Below, piece by piece: positions 7,014 to 14,715 of a stretch of DNA of 33,073 nt. The notes below the pieces were generated by a model that saw only the letters and a program-made list of their open reading frames with translations, did no database searches and was not told the origin of the DNA. The translations under genes and the position numbers were made by a program. The stretch's first letter is position 1. Each line of letters starts with the position of its first letter. Origin of the DNA: a virus; IMG/VR virus record IMGVR_UViG_3300042455_002620, positions 1 through 33,073 of that record; one strand, given 5' to 3'.

Positions 7014-8249
7014 GCCCTTCTCGGTGTGCACGAGCTCGGTCAGGTTCGTCCCGGCCGCATAGGTCGCCGCCGAGGTGCGCGAGCCACCCTTGACAAAGGC
7101 GTTGAGCTGCAGGTTGACCGGGTCGACAGTCACGTCGAGGTACGCCTCGCCCAGCTGGCGGATGATCGACAACAGGTCGGCACCGATCTGGAACGTCTCG
7201 GACAACATGTAGGGCCACGGGTCGCCGGCCGAGTCGGTCTCTGCGTCGAACGAGATCGTCCAGCCGGTCATCGACCCTCGGGCCAGCGCCTCAAGGAGCA
7301 GCTCGTAGATGGCTGCGCCGGCGGTGCGGCCGGGCACGACCGTCGGGTAGTCCAGGCACTGCCAGGTCGAATCGGTCGTGAACACTGACGAGCCGGCATC
7401 AAGGACGCCGTCGCTCGGCAGCTGGTGCGCCGACAGTGCGACCATGCCTCGGTACAGGCCGTTGGGGCTGGTCTCGTAGACCTCGGCCTCGATGCCGATG
7501 GCGTGGTACCCGGCCGAGATCGGCACGACGGTGCGGTAGCACTCCTCGAAACTGAACGCCGGGTACTGCTCGGTCTCCAGCACGCTGATGCCGTCGACGT
7601 ACAGCGTGGCCCGGTTGTCGGCCGCCAGGTACATGACGAGGTCCATGTCGCTCGGGGCGTTGTAGACGTAGATGAAGTAGCAGGTGCCCGACGGCGTGAC
7701 GTCGCCGTAGTTCTTCGTCCACAGCCAGCAGGCCGACGACGGTGACGGCCAACCCTTCGGCGGGTACCAGGGCGAGTAGAGCGGCGGGTCGCCCTCGATG
7801 CGGGTGGCAATGGCGCTGTGGCGCACAAAGGCGAACGGCCAGCCCAGCAGGTAGGGGTTCTCGCTGAAGCACCAGTTGAAAGGACGCACGTCGCTCGAGG
7901 GCTTTGCGTCGATGCCACCCTTCGGGTAGACGACAGCGTCCTCCCAGCGGGCCAGCAGGCCACGGCCGGACAGCTCGACGACCTGGTCGACCTCTTCGCC
8001 TCGGGCAACGATGCGCAGCTCGCGCTGCTCAATGACGCCGGCAAACGCCGGTTCGCCGTCAACGAGGAACCGCACGACGGTCCCGTAGGTCGCAGACGAC
8101 AGCGCTGCGTCGTCGGTGCCGACGCTCACCGACCAGGTGCCGCAGTCGTTCAGCACCTCCTGCCAGCGGTGGTCAAAGGCGTAGGGCAGCTCGGCAAGGC
8201 GCGTCGAGTTGGCGGCGTTGTACAGCTCGGCGGTGATCGTCGCAGCCAT
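7011..8249 (-). CDS. Tail-hub / baseplate protein (Gp37-like), upstream half
   Basis: This 412-residue protein resembles the siphovirus Gp37-like tail proteins that form the hub below the tail tube. The N-terminus (AELYNAANSTRLAELPYAFDH, then GTWSVSV, VVRFLVDGEPAFAGVIEQREL) fits the first hub domain. An inserted region at about residues 120-290 contains a Trp/Tyr-rich module with a carbohydrate-binding-like look (DNRATLYVDGISVLE resembles a PA14-type motif). The hub fold resumes at about 320-412. The ATG at 8249 is used; AAGGA lies about 11 bases upstream. The frame ends at a TAG that interrupts what looks like one longer protein. Confidence 0.75.
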   Translation of the reverse strand: MAATITAELYNAANSTRLAELPYAFDHRWQEVLNDCGTWSVSVGTDDAALSSATYGTVVRFLVDGEPAFAGVIEQRELRIVARGEEVDQVVELSGRGLLARWEDAVVYPKGGIDAKPSSDVRPFNWCFSENPYLLGWPFAFVRHSAIATRIEGDPPLYSPWYPPKGWPSPSSACWLWTKNYGDVTPSGTCYFIYVYNAPSDMDLVMYLAADNRATLYVDGISVLETEQYPAFSFEECYRTVVPISAGYHAIGIEAEVYETSPNGLYRGMVALSAHQLPSDGVLDAGSSVFTTDSTWQCLDYPTVVPGRTAGAAIYELLLEALARGSMTGWTISFDAETDSAGDPWPYMLSETFQIGADLLSIIRQLGEAYLDVTVDPVNLQLNAFVKGGSRTSAATYAAGTNLTELVHTEKG

Positions 8250-8250
8250 G

Positions 8251-8394
8251 TCAGGAGGTCCTTGGGCCGCGCTGCACCTTGGCCTTGCGGGCAATGGTGC
8301 CGAGCACCAGCGTCAGGTTCGCCGGGTCAATGGCGGGCGCTTGAGGCGCTGCGGTCTGTGTGATGACCGGCAGCGCCTCGGTGACGTCGGCCAT
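8251..8394 (-). CDS. Very small protein between tail genes
   Basis: This 47-residue protein was not recognised. It starts with an ATG overlapping the stop of the previous gene by one base (TGATG at 8392-8396) and ends one base before the hub gene ATG. It is proline/alanine-rich in the first half (ITQTAAPQAPAIDP) and basic in the second (TIARKAKVQRGPRTS). The tight packing on both sides and use of coupled starts support it being translated. Its role is unknown; small tail-assembly factors occur at this position in other siphoviruses. Confidence 0.6.
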   Translation of the reverse strand: MADVTEALPVITQTAAPQAPAIDPANLTLVLGTIARKAKVQRGPRTS

Positions 8395-8795
8395 CAGATG
8401 GTGAACCAGCCCGACGCAGCGACGGTGATAGTGATGTTGCCGCCCGAGGTCACGATCGAGATCGCTGCGGCCGAGGCGTTGGTGTCGTACCAGGCGATGA
8501 GCGGGCTGGTCGATGCGGTGCCGGTGTCCTTGTAGATCCAAAGCCCGGTGACCGTTGAGCCGCCTGCTACGGCGGTGAACACCGGGTCGGCAGAGTCAAA
8601 GGCGCCGCCCGTAGTCGTCTTCGATGCCAGGGTGACGGTTGCGACCCGATTGCCGACCACGACGTCGTCAAGAAAGTCGTGCGCTGCGGAGTAGGTGTAC
8701 GTCTTGGTGAGCACGGCCTTGACCGTGTCGTTGAGCAGGTCGATGTCGCCGTCGAGGAACAGCTTGCGTGCGGTTGCCTGTACTGCGTTCGCCAT
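8394..8795 (-). CDS. Unknown tail-region protein
   Basis: This 133-residue protein starts with ATG at 8795 after GGAAGGA. The first 30 residues are helical (NAVQATARKLFLDGDIDLLND); the rest is beta-rich with Thr, Ser and Gly (SGGNITITVAASGWFTI at the C-terminus). It has the general look of a small virion decoration or tail accessory domain with an immunoglobulin-like fold, but no named family is recognised. It lies between the distal tail-like protein and the 47-residue gene, so it is probably a tail-tip component. Confidence 0.65.
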   Translation of the reverse strand: MANAVQATARKLFLDGDIDLLNDTVKAVLTKTYTYSAAHDFLDDVVVGNRVATVTLASKTTTGGAFDSADPVFTAVAGGSTVTGLWIYKDTGTASTSPLIAWYDTNASAAAISIVTSGGNITITVAASGWFTI

Positions 8796-8796
8796 G

Positions 8797-9270
8797 TCAG
8801 ACGATCCTTCCGGTGGGGATTGACAGCTCAAGCACGGCCTTCGTCCAGCCGCCGTCAAGCGAGAGGTCGCCGAGCTCGAGGCCGAGGACGTGCACCGGCT
8901 CGGTGCGGGTGGTGCCGTCAGGCATGGTCAGCACGGCCGAGCGGGTGCCGTCGGTGGCGCCCGTCGGCACGACCACGTTGGCGATCAGGTAGTCGACGTT
9001 GGCCTGGAGGCCCTCGAACTTGTCGGCCACTGCTGCACCGGTGCGGTCGTGGGTGCCCGAGATGAGCATCTGCAGGCTGCGGACCGTCACGGTGGCCCGA
9101 CGGGGGTAGGCGACGACGCCGCCGCTGCCGGGGATGATGCGGTCGGAGCCCCGGACGTTGGCGGGCTGCCACAGCTCGTAGAGGTTCAGGACCTTCCACG
9201 CAGGCCCGTTCATGGCAATGCCACCGATGGTGAGGTCGCCGGCCGCCGTGTTGTACGTCAGCTTCGGCAT
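8797..9270 (-). CDS. Distal-tail-like protein, next to the tape measure
   Basis: This 157-residue protein starts two bases after the tape measure stop. It has the arrangement of a small distal tail protein: an N-terminal GDLTIGGIAMNGPAW segment, a conserved-looking loop rich in Arg and Gly (VRGSDRIIPGSGG), the RRATVTV-type strand, and a beta-rich C-terminus. Proteins in this position cap the tail tube and connect it to the hub and fibres. The assignment rests on position and general layout. ATG at 9270. Confidence 0.65.
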   Translation of the reverse strand: MPKLTYNTAAGDLTIGGIAMNGPAWKVLNLYELWQPANVRGSDRIIPGSGGVVAYPRRATVTVRSLQMLISGTHDRTGAAVADKFEGLQANVDYLIANVVVPTGATDGTRSAVLTMPDGTTRTEPVHVLGLELGDLSLDGGWTKAVLELSIPTGRIV

Positions 9271-9271
9271 C

Positions 9272-11809
9272 TCAGCGTCCGATCAGGTAGGCGGCGTCGC
9301 GCTGCTTGCGGACGACCTCGGTGGCCGTCTGGCGGGGGCTGGCGGTCTCGTACACGTTGATGGTGCTGCCACCGCCGCCGGCGAGCATGGCCTCGACGCC
9401 ACGCACGAGGGCCTTGGAGTCGTCGCTGTCCATGACGAAGCCCGAGCTGGTCGGCACGAACATCTCGGCGCCCATCTCGTTGACGTAGGACATCTGGCCC
9501 TTGGCCAACGGGCCACCCAAGGCGCGCCCTGGCGGCAGCGATGCCGAAGGTGGCGACGGTGCTTCGCTGCTCGGGGCACCTACGCGTCGTCCACGAGGCG
9601 TTCGCTGGTTGCCCGAGGTGCCACCAGAGCTGTTGACGCCAGGGGTGACGGTGACCGTGTAGCTGCCACCAGTGCCAGGGGTCGGGATGACCGGCACGTT
9701 GATCGGGTTGTTTTGCGCCCAGATCTCAAAGAACTTCTGGGCGCCCTCAAAGTTGCCCTGGGCGATCGCAGCCTTGATAAAGGCCGTCGCAGCCGGGTCG
9801 TTCGACAGCTCGGTCGAGAACAGCTCGAGCTCAAGCTTGAGCCGGTCGAGCGACGCCTGGTCCTTGGCGAACTTGACGGCGACGGTGATCGACTCGTCGT
9901 CAAGGCCCGCAAGCTGGATGAAGTTCGGGATGTCTGCGGGGTTGACGCCGGCGTTCTGGAGTGCGGTCGTCAGGATCGTCCGGTACTTCTCTGCCAGCGC
10001 AGGTACGAGGTCGGCGCCGCCGGCTCCGATGACCTGCTGGAAGTAGGTCTGTGCGGCGCCGCCGAACTGGATGAGCGAGTCGACGGCCTTGCCAGCGTCC
10101 TCGCTGATGCGGGTCGGGTCGAGCGCTACCTCGAACGACGGCAGGGCGGCGAGGTCGGCGTTGAGCGTTCGGACAGCCCCACCAAGCCTGGTCACCGCAC
10201 CTGCGATGTTGTCGACCGACGTGGCTCGCTCGACCTGGTCGCCGAACGCTTTAGCCCCAGCCTGCGCAGCGTCGTACTCGGCAGTGAGCAGAGTCAGGTT
10301 GTCGTTGTAGTCCTTGATCGTCTGGACGACGCTTTCGACGCTTGCAGTCTGACGGTCGTACTGCTCGACGGCCTCCTGTGTCGCCTTCTTCTGCTCGCGC
10401 TCGGCAACGGTCGCCTGGGTGAGGGCAGTGCGGCGCTTGTTGATGACCTGCTGATTTTCTGCGATGAAGTCAGCGTTCGTCCGGTACTGGTCAGAGTTCT
10501 TGTCAAGTGCCTCGTTCTGCTTGCGCAGGCCGTCGATCGTCTTCTGCGCAGCCTCTGGACCGAACGTGTCGAGAACCTTGTTGAACGCCGCCTGGACCTC
10601 TTCGACGTCGGCCTTGAAGTCGCCCAGCTGGATCTCGGCGCCAAAGCCCTCCCAGATGCCGGCGAACTCGGCGGACTTGTCCTCGACCTCGACGAGCTTG
10701 GCGAACGCGTCGGCGAGGTCGGCCGACGTGCCGTTGATGGCACCACGGAACCCGTCGAACGCTGCCGTGCCCTTCTTCTCGATCTGGTTGATCGAGTTCG
10801 AGATGGTGGCGACCGTCTCGATGATGCCGACGACGATCGCCACACCGGCGATGGCAGACGCAGCTTTGCCGACCTTGGTCAGCGACTTGACGCCGTCGTC
10901 GCCGACCTTGACGAGCGCCGTGTTGCCGGCCTGCACTTGGTTCTTGAAGTCGATGGCCTTGCCTGCGGCAAAGGCGAAGCCGCCTGCGAGCGTCGCTGCC
11001 AGGCTGCCCGTGGCGCCGACTGCGCCGACGGTCTCAAGGATCGCCGGGTTGATCTTGTTGAGGGCGCCAGCAGCCTTGGCGGCGTCACCGGCCAGTGCCC
11101 CGAACACGCCTGCGGCACCCTTGCCTACCGACTCGCCGAGGTCGCCCAGGTTGTTCTTCAAGATGGCGATCTGGCCGGCAAAGGTCAGGCCCTCCTGGCG
11201 GGCGAAGCCACCGACCGAACCGGCCAGAGCGTCGACCGTGGCGCTGAAGGCGTCGGTCTTGAGCCGGGCGCCGTCGACCTCGATACCTGCCTTTTTTAGG
11301 GCCCCGGCCGATCCGCCGATGGACTTGCCAACCATCTTGGCTGCGGTGTCCAGGTCGATCCCGAGCTTGCGGGACAGGTCGACCACGAGCGGCGTGACGG
11401 TCTTGACCTGCTCCTCGGTCAGGCCCATCTGGACGAGCAGCGACTCGGCCCCGACGATGGCGTCGCCGTCGGCCGCGGTGACCTGCTGCAGGCCGGTGGC
11501 CAGGTCGGTCAGACCCTTGCCGCTGTTCTTGAACGTCTGGTCGCTGTTGCGGATCGAGTTCTCCAGCTTGGTCTGCTGGATCTCTGCCTCGTCGGACGCC
11601 TGGGCGAGCTTGAAGAGCCCGCCGATGACTACTGCCCCGCCGATGGCGGTCCTGCTGCCGATCGACTGCAGGCGCGCCGACGTCTTTGCCGAGCCCTTCT
11701 CGAGCTTGGCGTCGAGCTTGTCGGCAGCTGCGCCGGCCTTGTCGAACTCGCGGACAGCGCCCTTGGCGTCTGCGTCGATGAGGATCTGCAGACGTTCAAG
11801 CAGTGCCAC
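9272..11809 (-). CDS. Tape measure protein
   Basis: At 845 residues this is the longest protein of the window. It is mainly helical, with coiled-coil heptads (for example residues 15-50 and about 440-500), and three hydrophobic, probably membrane-interacting segments near residues 54-68, 240-285 and 316-337. A Gly/Pro/Ser-rich linker precedes a C-terminal segment with a GGPLAKGQMSYVNEMGAE motif typical of tape measure C-termini. It sets tail length and helps DNA delivery; by the usual ~0.15 nm per residue the tail would be about 125 nm (inference). GTG at 11809 follows three bases after the chaperone stop. Confidence 0.92.
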   Translation of the reverse strand: MALLERLQILIDADAKGAVREFDKAGAAADKLDAKLEKGSAKTSARLQSIGSRTAIGGAVVIGGLFKLAQASDEAEIQQTKLENSIRNSDQTFKNSGKGLTDLATGLQQVTAADGDAIVGAESLLVQMGLTEEQVKTVTPLVVDLSRKLGIDLDTAAKMVGKSIGGSAGALKKAGIEVDGARLKTDAFSATVDALAGSVGGFARQEGLTFAGQIAILKNNLGDLGESVGKGAAGVFGALAGDAAKAAGALNKINPAILETVGAVGATGSLAATLAGGFAFAAGKAIDFKNQVQAGNTALVKVGDDGVKSLTKVGKAASAIAGVAIVVGIIETVATISNSINQIEKKGTAAFDGFRGAINGTSADLADAFAKLVEVEDKSAEFAGIWEGFGAEIQLGDFKADVEEVQAAFNKVLDTFGPEAAQKTIDGLRKQNEALDKNSDQYRTNADFIAENQQVINKRRTALTQATVAEREQKKATQEAVEQYDRQTASVESVVQTIKDYNDNLTLLTAEYDAAQAGAKAFGDQVERATSVDNIAGAVTRLGGAVRTLNADLAALPSFEVALDPTRISEDAGKAVDSLIQFGGAAQTYFQQVIGAGGADLVPALAEKYRTILTTALQNAGVNPADIPNFIQLAGLDDESITVAVKFAKDQASLDRLKLELELFSTELSNDPAATAFIKAAIAQGNFEGAQKFFEIWAQNNPINVPVIPTPGTGGSYTVTVTPGVNSSGGTSGNQRTPRGRRVGAPSSEAPSPPSASLPPGRALGGPLAKGQMSYVNEMGAEMFVPTSSGFVMDSDDSKALVRGVEAMLAGGGGSTINVYETASPRQTATEVVRKQRDAAYLIGR

Positions 11810-11812
11810 GGC

Positions 11813-12222
11813 CTAGCCCTTCGACTCGTTGAGCAGCCGGAGGCTGCGCGTTGACTGACGGAGAGTCACGTCTGGGGGCCAGCCGAACTCTCTTGCGCAC
11901 CAGACGACCCAGGCGTCACTGCCCCGGCCTCCGAACCCGCTTTTGGGATACCGCCCTCGTAGAGGGTCGGCAGGTCTTCCTCGACCGTCTCGAAGGTCCC
12001 CTCGAGCAGGTCCCGCATGGTGAGCTCGGCAGGCTTGGCGCCCTTGAACTCGCAGCATGCGGCGTAGACGTAGCTAGCAACTCGTGCGGTCTGGATCGGG
12101 TGCGCTGCGATGCGCCACCACTCCAGGTCGCAGTCGGCTTCCAGAGTGACCACTGCCGTGAGGGGCAGGTCCGCGATACGGACCTGCCCCGCCGGCGTGG
12201 TGACAGCCCACTCCTCAGCCAT
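11813..12222 (-). CDS. Tail assembly chaperone GT, made by -1 frameshift
   Basis: The fusion reads codons 12222-11941 of the G frame (94 residues), slips back one base at CCCAAAA, and continues from 11941 to the TAG at 11813, adding 42 residues for a total of 136. The -1 frame extension begins SGFGGRGSDAW and ends LNESKG. G and GT proteins coat and fold the tape measure during tail assembly in most siphoviruses; the frame change is conserved. The slippery heptamer is in the correct phase (C CCA AAA), and both frames are open exactly where needed. No clear stem-loop was worked out downstream. Confidence 0.85.
11866..12222 (-). CDS. Tail assembly chaperone G, unshifted product
   Basis: This 118-residue protein is the product of ribosomes that do not shift at the slippery site; its last 24 residues after the slip (AGSEAGAVTPG and onward) are low-complexity, as expected for an out-of-frame tail. 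The N-terminus (EEWAVTTPAGQVRIADLPLTA) is followed by an acidic segment with Trp/Tyr. The ATG at 12222 overlaps the stop of the tail tube gene by one base (TGATG). It lies between tail tube and tape measure, the invariant place of this chaperone pair. Confidence 0.85.
   Translation of the reverse strand: MAEEWAVTTPAGQVRIADLPLTAVVTLEADCDLEWWRIAAHPIQTARVASYVYAACCEFKGAKPAELTMRDLLEGTFETVEEDLPTLYEGGIPKAGSEAGAVTPGSSGAQESSAGPQT
11941..11947 (-). other. Programmed -1 frameshift slippery site CCCAAAA
   Basis: On the minus strand the bases are CCCAAAA, in phase as C CCA AAA within the chaperone G frame. It fits the X XXY YYZ pattern, and both tRNAs can re-pair in the -1 frame. The -1 frame from here is open to 11813, ending three bases before the tape measure start. 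This is the standard device that makes the GT fusion in siphoviruses. Confidence 0.9.
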
Positions 12223-12623
12223 CAGCCGACGTAGCTGACCGAGGTGGCGGCGGCCCAGGAGCCGGACGCCTCGACCGCACCGCCGACCGAGGTCGACACG
12301 GTGATGTCGAACGTGGCCGTGCCGTACCAGTACTTCGTGGTGTCGGACGTCGTCGGGTACAGGTAGAACTTGCGGGCGTTGCCGTCGGCCACTGCCTGCA
12401 GGCCGCCGGCGGAGTCCCAGAAGCCCGAGAACGAGCCGGAGGCGTCGGCCAGACCGGCGATGTAGGTCTTGGTCGAGTCGCCGAACGCCGTGACCTCGGT
12501 CTTGTCACGGGTCTGCTGGATGTCGAACGTGGTGAGGTTGGCGACGGTCGACGCGGAGCCGTTGGCCCCGACGCTCTGGTCGACCTTGAGCTGGCCGTTA
12601 CGGCCGGTGATGGGAGAGGCCAC
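12222..12623 (-). CDS. Major tail (tube) protein
   Basis: This 133-residue protein has the layout of a siphovirus tail tube subunit: a short N-terminal arm (ASPITGRNGQLKVDQ), a beta-rich core, and the segment TFDIQQTRDKTEVTAFGDS typical of tube proteins, followed by SFSGFWD and a Thr/Ser-rich beta C-terminus. It forms stacked hexamers around the tape measure. The GTG start at 12623 follows AAGGAG. The following genes are the chaperones and tape measure, which confirms the position. It is shorter than many (usual 140-250 residues) and has no extra Ig-like domain. Confidence 0.85.
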   Translation of the reverse strand: MASPITGRNGQLKVDQSVGANGSASTVANLTTFDIQQTRDKTEVTAFGDSTKTYIAGLADASGSFSGFWDSAGGLQAVADGNARKFYLYPTTSDTTKYWYGTATFDITVSTSVGGAVEASGSWAAATSVSYVG

Positions 12624-12653
12624 GACGGGCTCCTTCTGTGCTTGGGGTGGGTG

Positions 12654-13679
12654 TCACACGTCGAGCGCCCGAAGCAGGCGCTCGGCGTTCTTGGGGAACG
12701 TGCGGTCGGCCACGGCGGCCCTGGCACGGTCAGCGGCGGACTGCCGCAGGTCTGGGTTCGCCTTCGCCCAGCGGAGCAGGTCGCCCAGCTCCTCGGGGCT
12801 GTCGAAGGTCGGCAGCATCGGGAACAGCTCGTCGGACTCGGGCCGGGACTGCCTGGCGAACCAGGTGCCGGTGGCGGCGAGCTCGACCTCTCGGGGCCCG
12901 ATGGCCCAGCCGTCGGCGCCGGAGTTGAGGCCGCCGTCGTCCTCGAGGCGGTAGAGGTTGAACGACGCCAGCGCCCCCTGGTAGAGGCCGACGGCGTCGA
13001 CGTTGTCGATGCACTCCGTCTCGCCGTGCACGAGCCGGTCGAGGAGCTGCGGCGAGGAGTGCTCCCAGTTGCCAGCGAGGACGAGGTCGAGCCCGGTCCA
13101 GTCGACCCGCTCCAAGAACCGCTGGCGCGACGGGTAGCCGGTGCCGACGAACGCGACGTCGCTCTGGCGGGTGCCGGGTCCCGGCTTGTGGACGTCGGGC
13201 CGGTAGCAGTGCGGCCCGTAGAACACCGGACAGTCGAGCGTGTCTTGGTAGAGCTCGAGGTTGACCGGGTCGTTGAGGACGACGGCGTCCCAGCCCCAGC
13301 GGGCCTTGTCCAGCGTGCGGGTCGTCTCGTAGGGCTCCTCGGTGGCGACGAGCACCACCTTGTGGCCCCTGTCGCGCATCATGTCGACGAGCAACGGATA
13401 CATGAAGAAGCCGCTGACGACTACGACCAGGTCGGGCCACCAGGCGTAGCACTCGGCGCGTATGTGGCCGGCGGCGAGCTGGGCGACCTGCTCCTCCTCG
13501 TAGGGCTGCACCCATGCGCCCGAGGCGTCCTGCTGGTGCGCCGTCGAGTACCACTGCAGCAGCGTGTCGAGCTCGAACAGGCGGGTCTCCACGCCGACGG
13601 CGGCGAGCCCTTCGGCCCAGCCCCGGTAGACGTCGGCCACCGAGAAGTTCGGGCCGGGTGCGACGACGAGCGCCCTCAC
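12654..13679 (-). CDS. Glycosyltransferase, GT-B fold, CgeB-like
   Basis: This 341-residue protein resembles CgeB-type GT-B glycosyltransferases. The first half has a Rossmann-like start (MRALVVAPGPNFS) and an EEPYETTR segment; the second half has SDVAFVGTGYPSRQ and LVLAGNW, then the donor-binding-like run NSGADGWAIGPREVELAATG, a DELFP segment and a final helix pair (FDSPEELGDLLRW and DRARAAVADR). It likely transfers a sugar from a nucleotide-sugar to a protein or surface polymer. It lies between a head-tail gene and the tail tube, an inserted position. GTG at 13679 overlaps the upstream stop (GTGA). Virion glycosylation is a plausible role. Confidence 0.85.
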   Translation of the reverse strand: MRALVVAPGPNFSVADVYRGWAEGLAAVGVETRLFELDTLLQWYSTAHQQDASGAWVQPYEEEQVAQLAAGHIRAECYAWWPDLVVVVSGFFMYPLLVDMMRDRGHKVVLVATEEPYETTRTLDKARWGWDAVVLNDPVNLELYQDTLDCPVFYGPHCYRPDVHKPGPGTRQSDVAFVGTGYPSRQRFLERVDWTGLDLVLAGNWEHSSPQLLDRLVHGETECIDNVDAVGLYQGALASFNLYRLEDDGGLNSGADGWAIGPREVELAATGTWFARQSRPESDELFPMLPTFDSPEELGDLLRWAKANPDLRQSAADRARAAVADRTFPKNAERLLRALDV

Positions 13680-14308
13680 CGGCTCAGTGCCCGCAGCAGC
13701 GACCGCTGGTGCGACGACTTGAACACCCGCATGGCTGCCGGTGTCCGCTTGGCCAGCGAGCGCGACCAGGTCTTCTTGGCCTTAGAGCCCGGCGACTGCG
13801 CGTAGGCGGCAAAGCCGGTCGGGCTGCCGGGGATCTTCAGGTACCGGCGGCCGCTGCGGCCGAGCGACGAGACACGGCCCGACAGTGCGCCAGCGCCGAC
13901 CTCTGCGCCGGTGAACGCTGAGACGAAGGCTGCCTGCTTGCGCATGGCCCTGCTGGCGCCAGGCACGATCGGGTGCGGCTTGGCGCCGTACTCGAGGACC
14001 TTCCACGGTCCCTGCGGCCGGGCCTTGAGCTTGGCGACGGCGTTGGTGTAGCCCCGCAGGTCGTACCCGGCGCTGACCTGCAGCGCCTTGCGGCTGCCAG
14101 CCATGCCCTTGCTGTCCTTGCCCCAGCGTGAGAACGACCGCTTCGGCGACGGGTTGCGGCTGTCGAGGTCGCGCTCGGCGTTGTCGAGCAGCTCGTCCTT
14201 GTACTGCATGGCGGCCGCCGACGTCGCCTGGCGGTTGGCCCGGCCAAGGTCTTTCGACACCGCCATCAGCTTCTTGGAGAGGTCGGCGCCGGAGCGCGAG
14301 GTGCCCAT
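13676..14308 (-). CDS. Head-tail connection / minor structural protein (HK97 gp10-like)
   Basis: This 210-residue, very basic protein is helical in its first half (DLSKKLMAVSKDLGRANRQATSAAA) and glycine-rich in the middle. Its position after the tail terminator-like gene, and the conserved-looking WKVLEYGAKPHPIVPG segment, fit the HK97 gp10-like head-tail joining family. The C-terminus is basic (RSLAKRTPAAMRVFKSS). ATG at 14308 overlaps the upstream stop. It is probably at the neck of the virion. The family match is tentative. Confidence 0.65.
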   Translation of the reverse strand: MGTSRSGADLSKKLMAVSKDLGRANRQATSAAAMQYKDELLDNAERDLDSRNPSPKRSFSRWGKDSKGMAGSRKALQVSAGYDLRGYTNAVAKLKARPQGPWKVLEYGAKPHPIVPGASRAMRKQAAFVSAFTGAEVGAGALSGRVSSLGRSGRRYLKIPGSPTGFAAYAQSPGSKAKKTWSRSLAKRTPAAMRVFKSSHQRSLLRALSR

Positions 14309-14715
14309 CAGCCCCAGACCTCGACGCCAAGGGTGATCGCCCAGAAGCCGGTCTCGCCGACGGTGAGCTCGCGCAGGCTGTCGACGGCCCCGACGATCAG
14401 GTCGGAGACCCGGCCGCCGAGCGTGTGGTCGGTCTCAAGGGCAGCCTGGACGCTGCGGGAGTCCGACGGCTCGACGAGGCGCAGCAGCTCGTCGAACAGC
14501 TGCACCTGGCGGGCCGAGACGACGACGGTGAGCTCGACGGTGAACTTGCGGGCGTCGGCGCCGAACTGGACGTGCGGGTCGAACGTGAACCCGGTGACGA
14601 GCACCGCCGGGGCGACGACCTCCATGGGCGGCACCCGGTACACCTTGACGCCGGGGCAGCCGGCGGAGACGACCGTCTCGATGCCCTCGAGGACGTCGAG
14701 GTTGGTGGCCGCCAT
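14308..14715 (-). CDS. Tail terminator-like / neck protein
   Basis: This 135-residue protein mixes alpha and beta: an N-terminal helix (NLDVLEGIETVVSAGCPGVKV), strands (KFTVELTVVVSA), a second helix, and a strand at the end (FWAITLGVEVWG). This order and length fit the tail terminator (gpU/HK97 gp10-type ring) family that caps the tail tube before joining to the head. The family label is inferred from size, fold and position between the connector and the gp10-like gene. ATG at 14715 overlaps the upstream stop. Confidence 0.6.
   Translation of the reverse strand: MAATNLDVLEGIETVVSAGCPGVKVYRVPPMEVVAPAVLVTGFTFDPHVQFGADARKFTVELTVVVSARQVQLFDELLRLVEPSDSRSVQAALETDHTLGGRVSDLIVGAVDSLRELTVGETGFWAITLGVEVWG

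Noticed and set aside
9212-11299. Long rightward open frame of 695 codons opposite the tape measure gene
   Set aside because: It is antisense to a clear tape measure protein, has a biased Asp/Gly/Leu/Val composition expected from GC-rich complementary codons, and no ribosome site or domain.
11290-11300. Run of six A on the coding strand inside the tape measure gene (CTA AAA AAG) as slippage site
   Set aside because: The frame is open and normal on both sides and alternative frames end quickly; no reason for a programmed shift.
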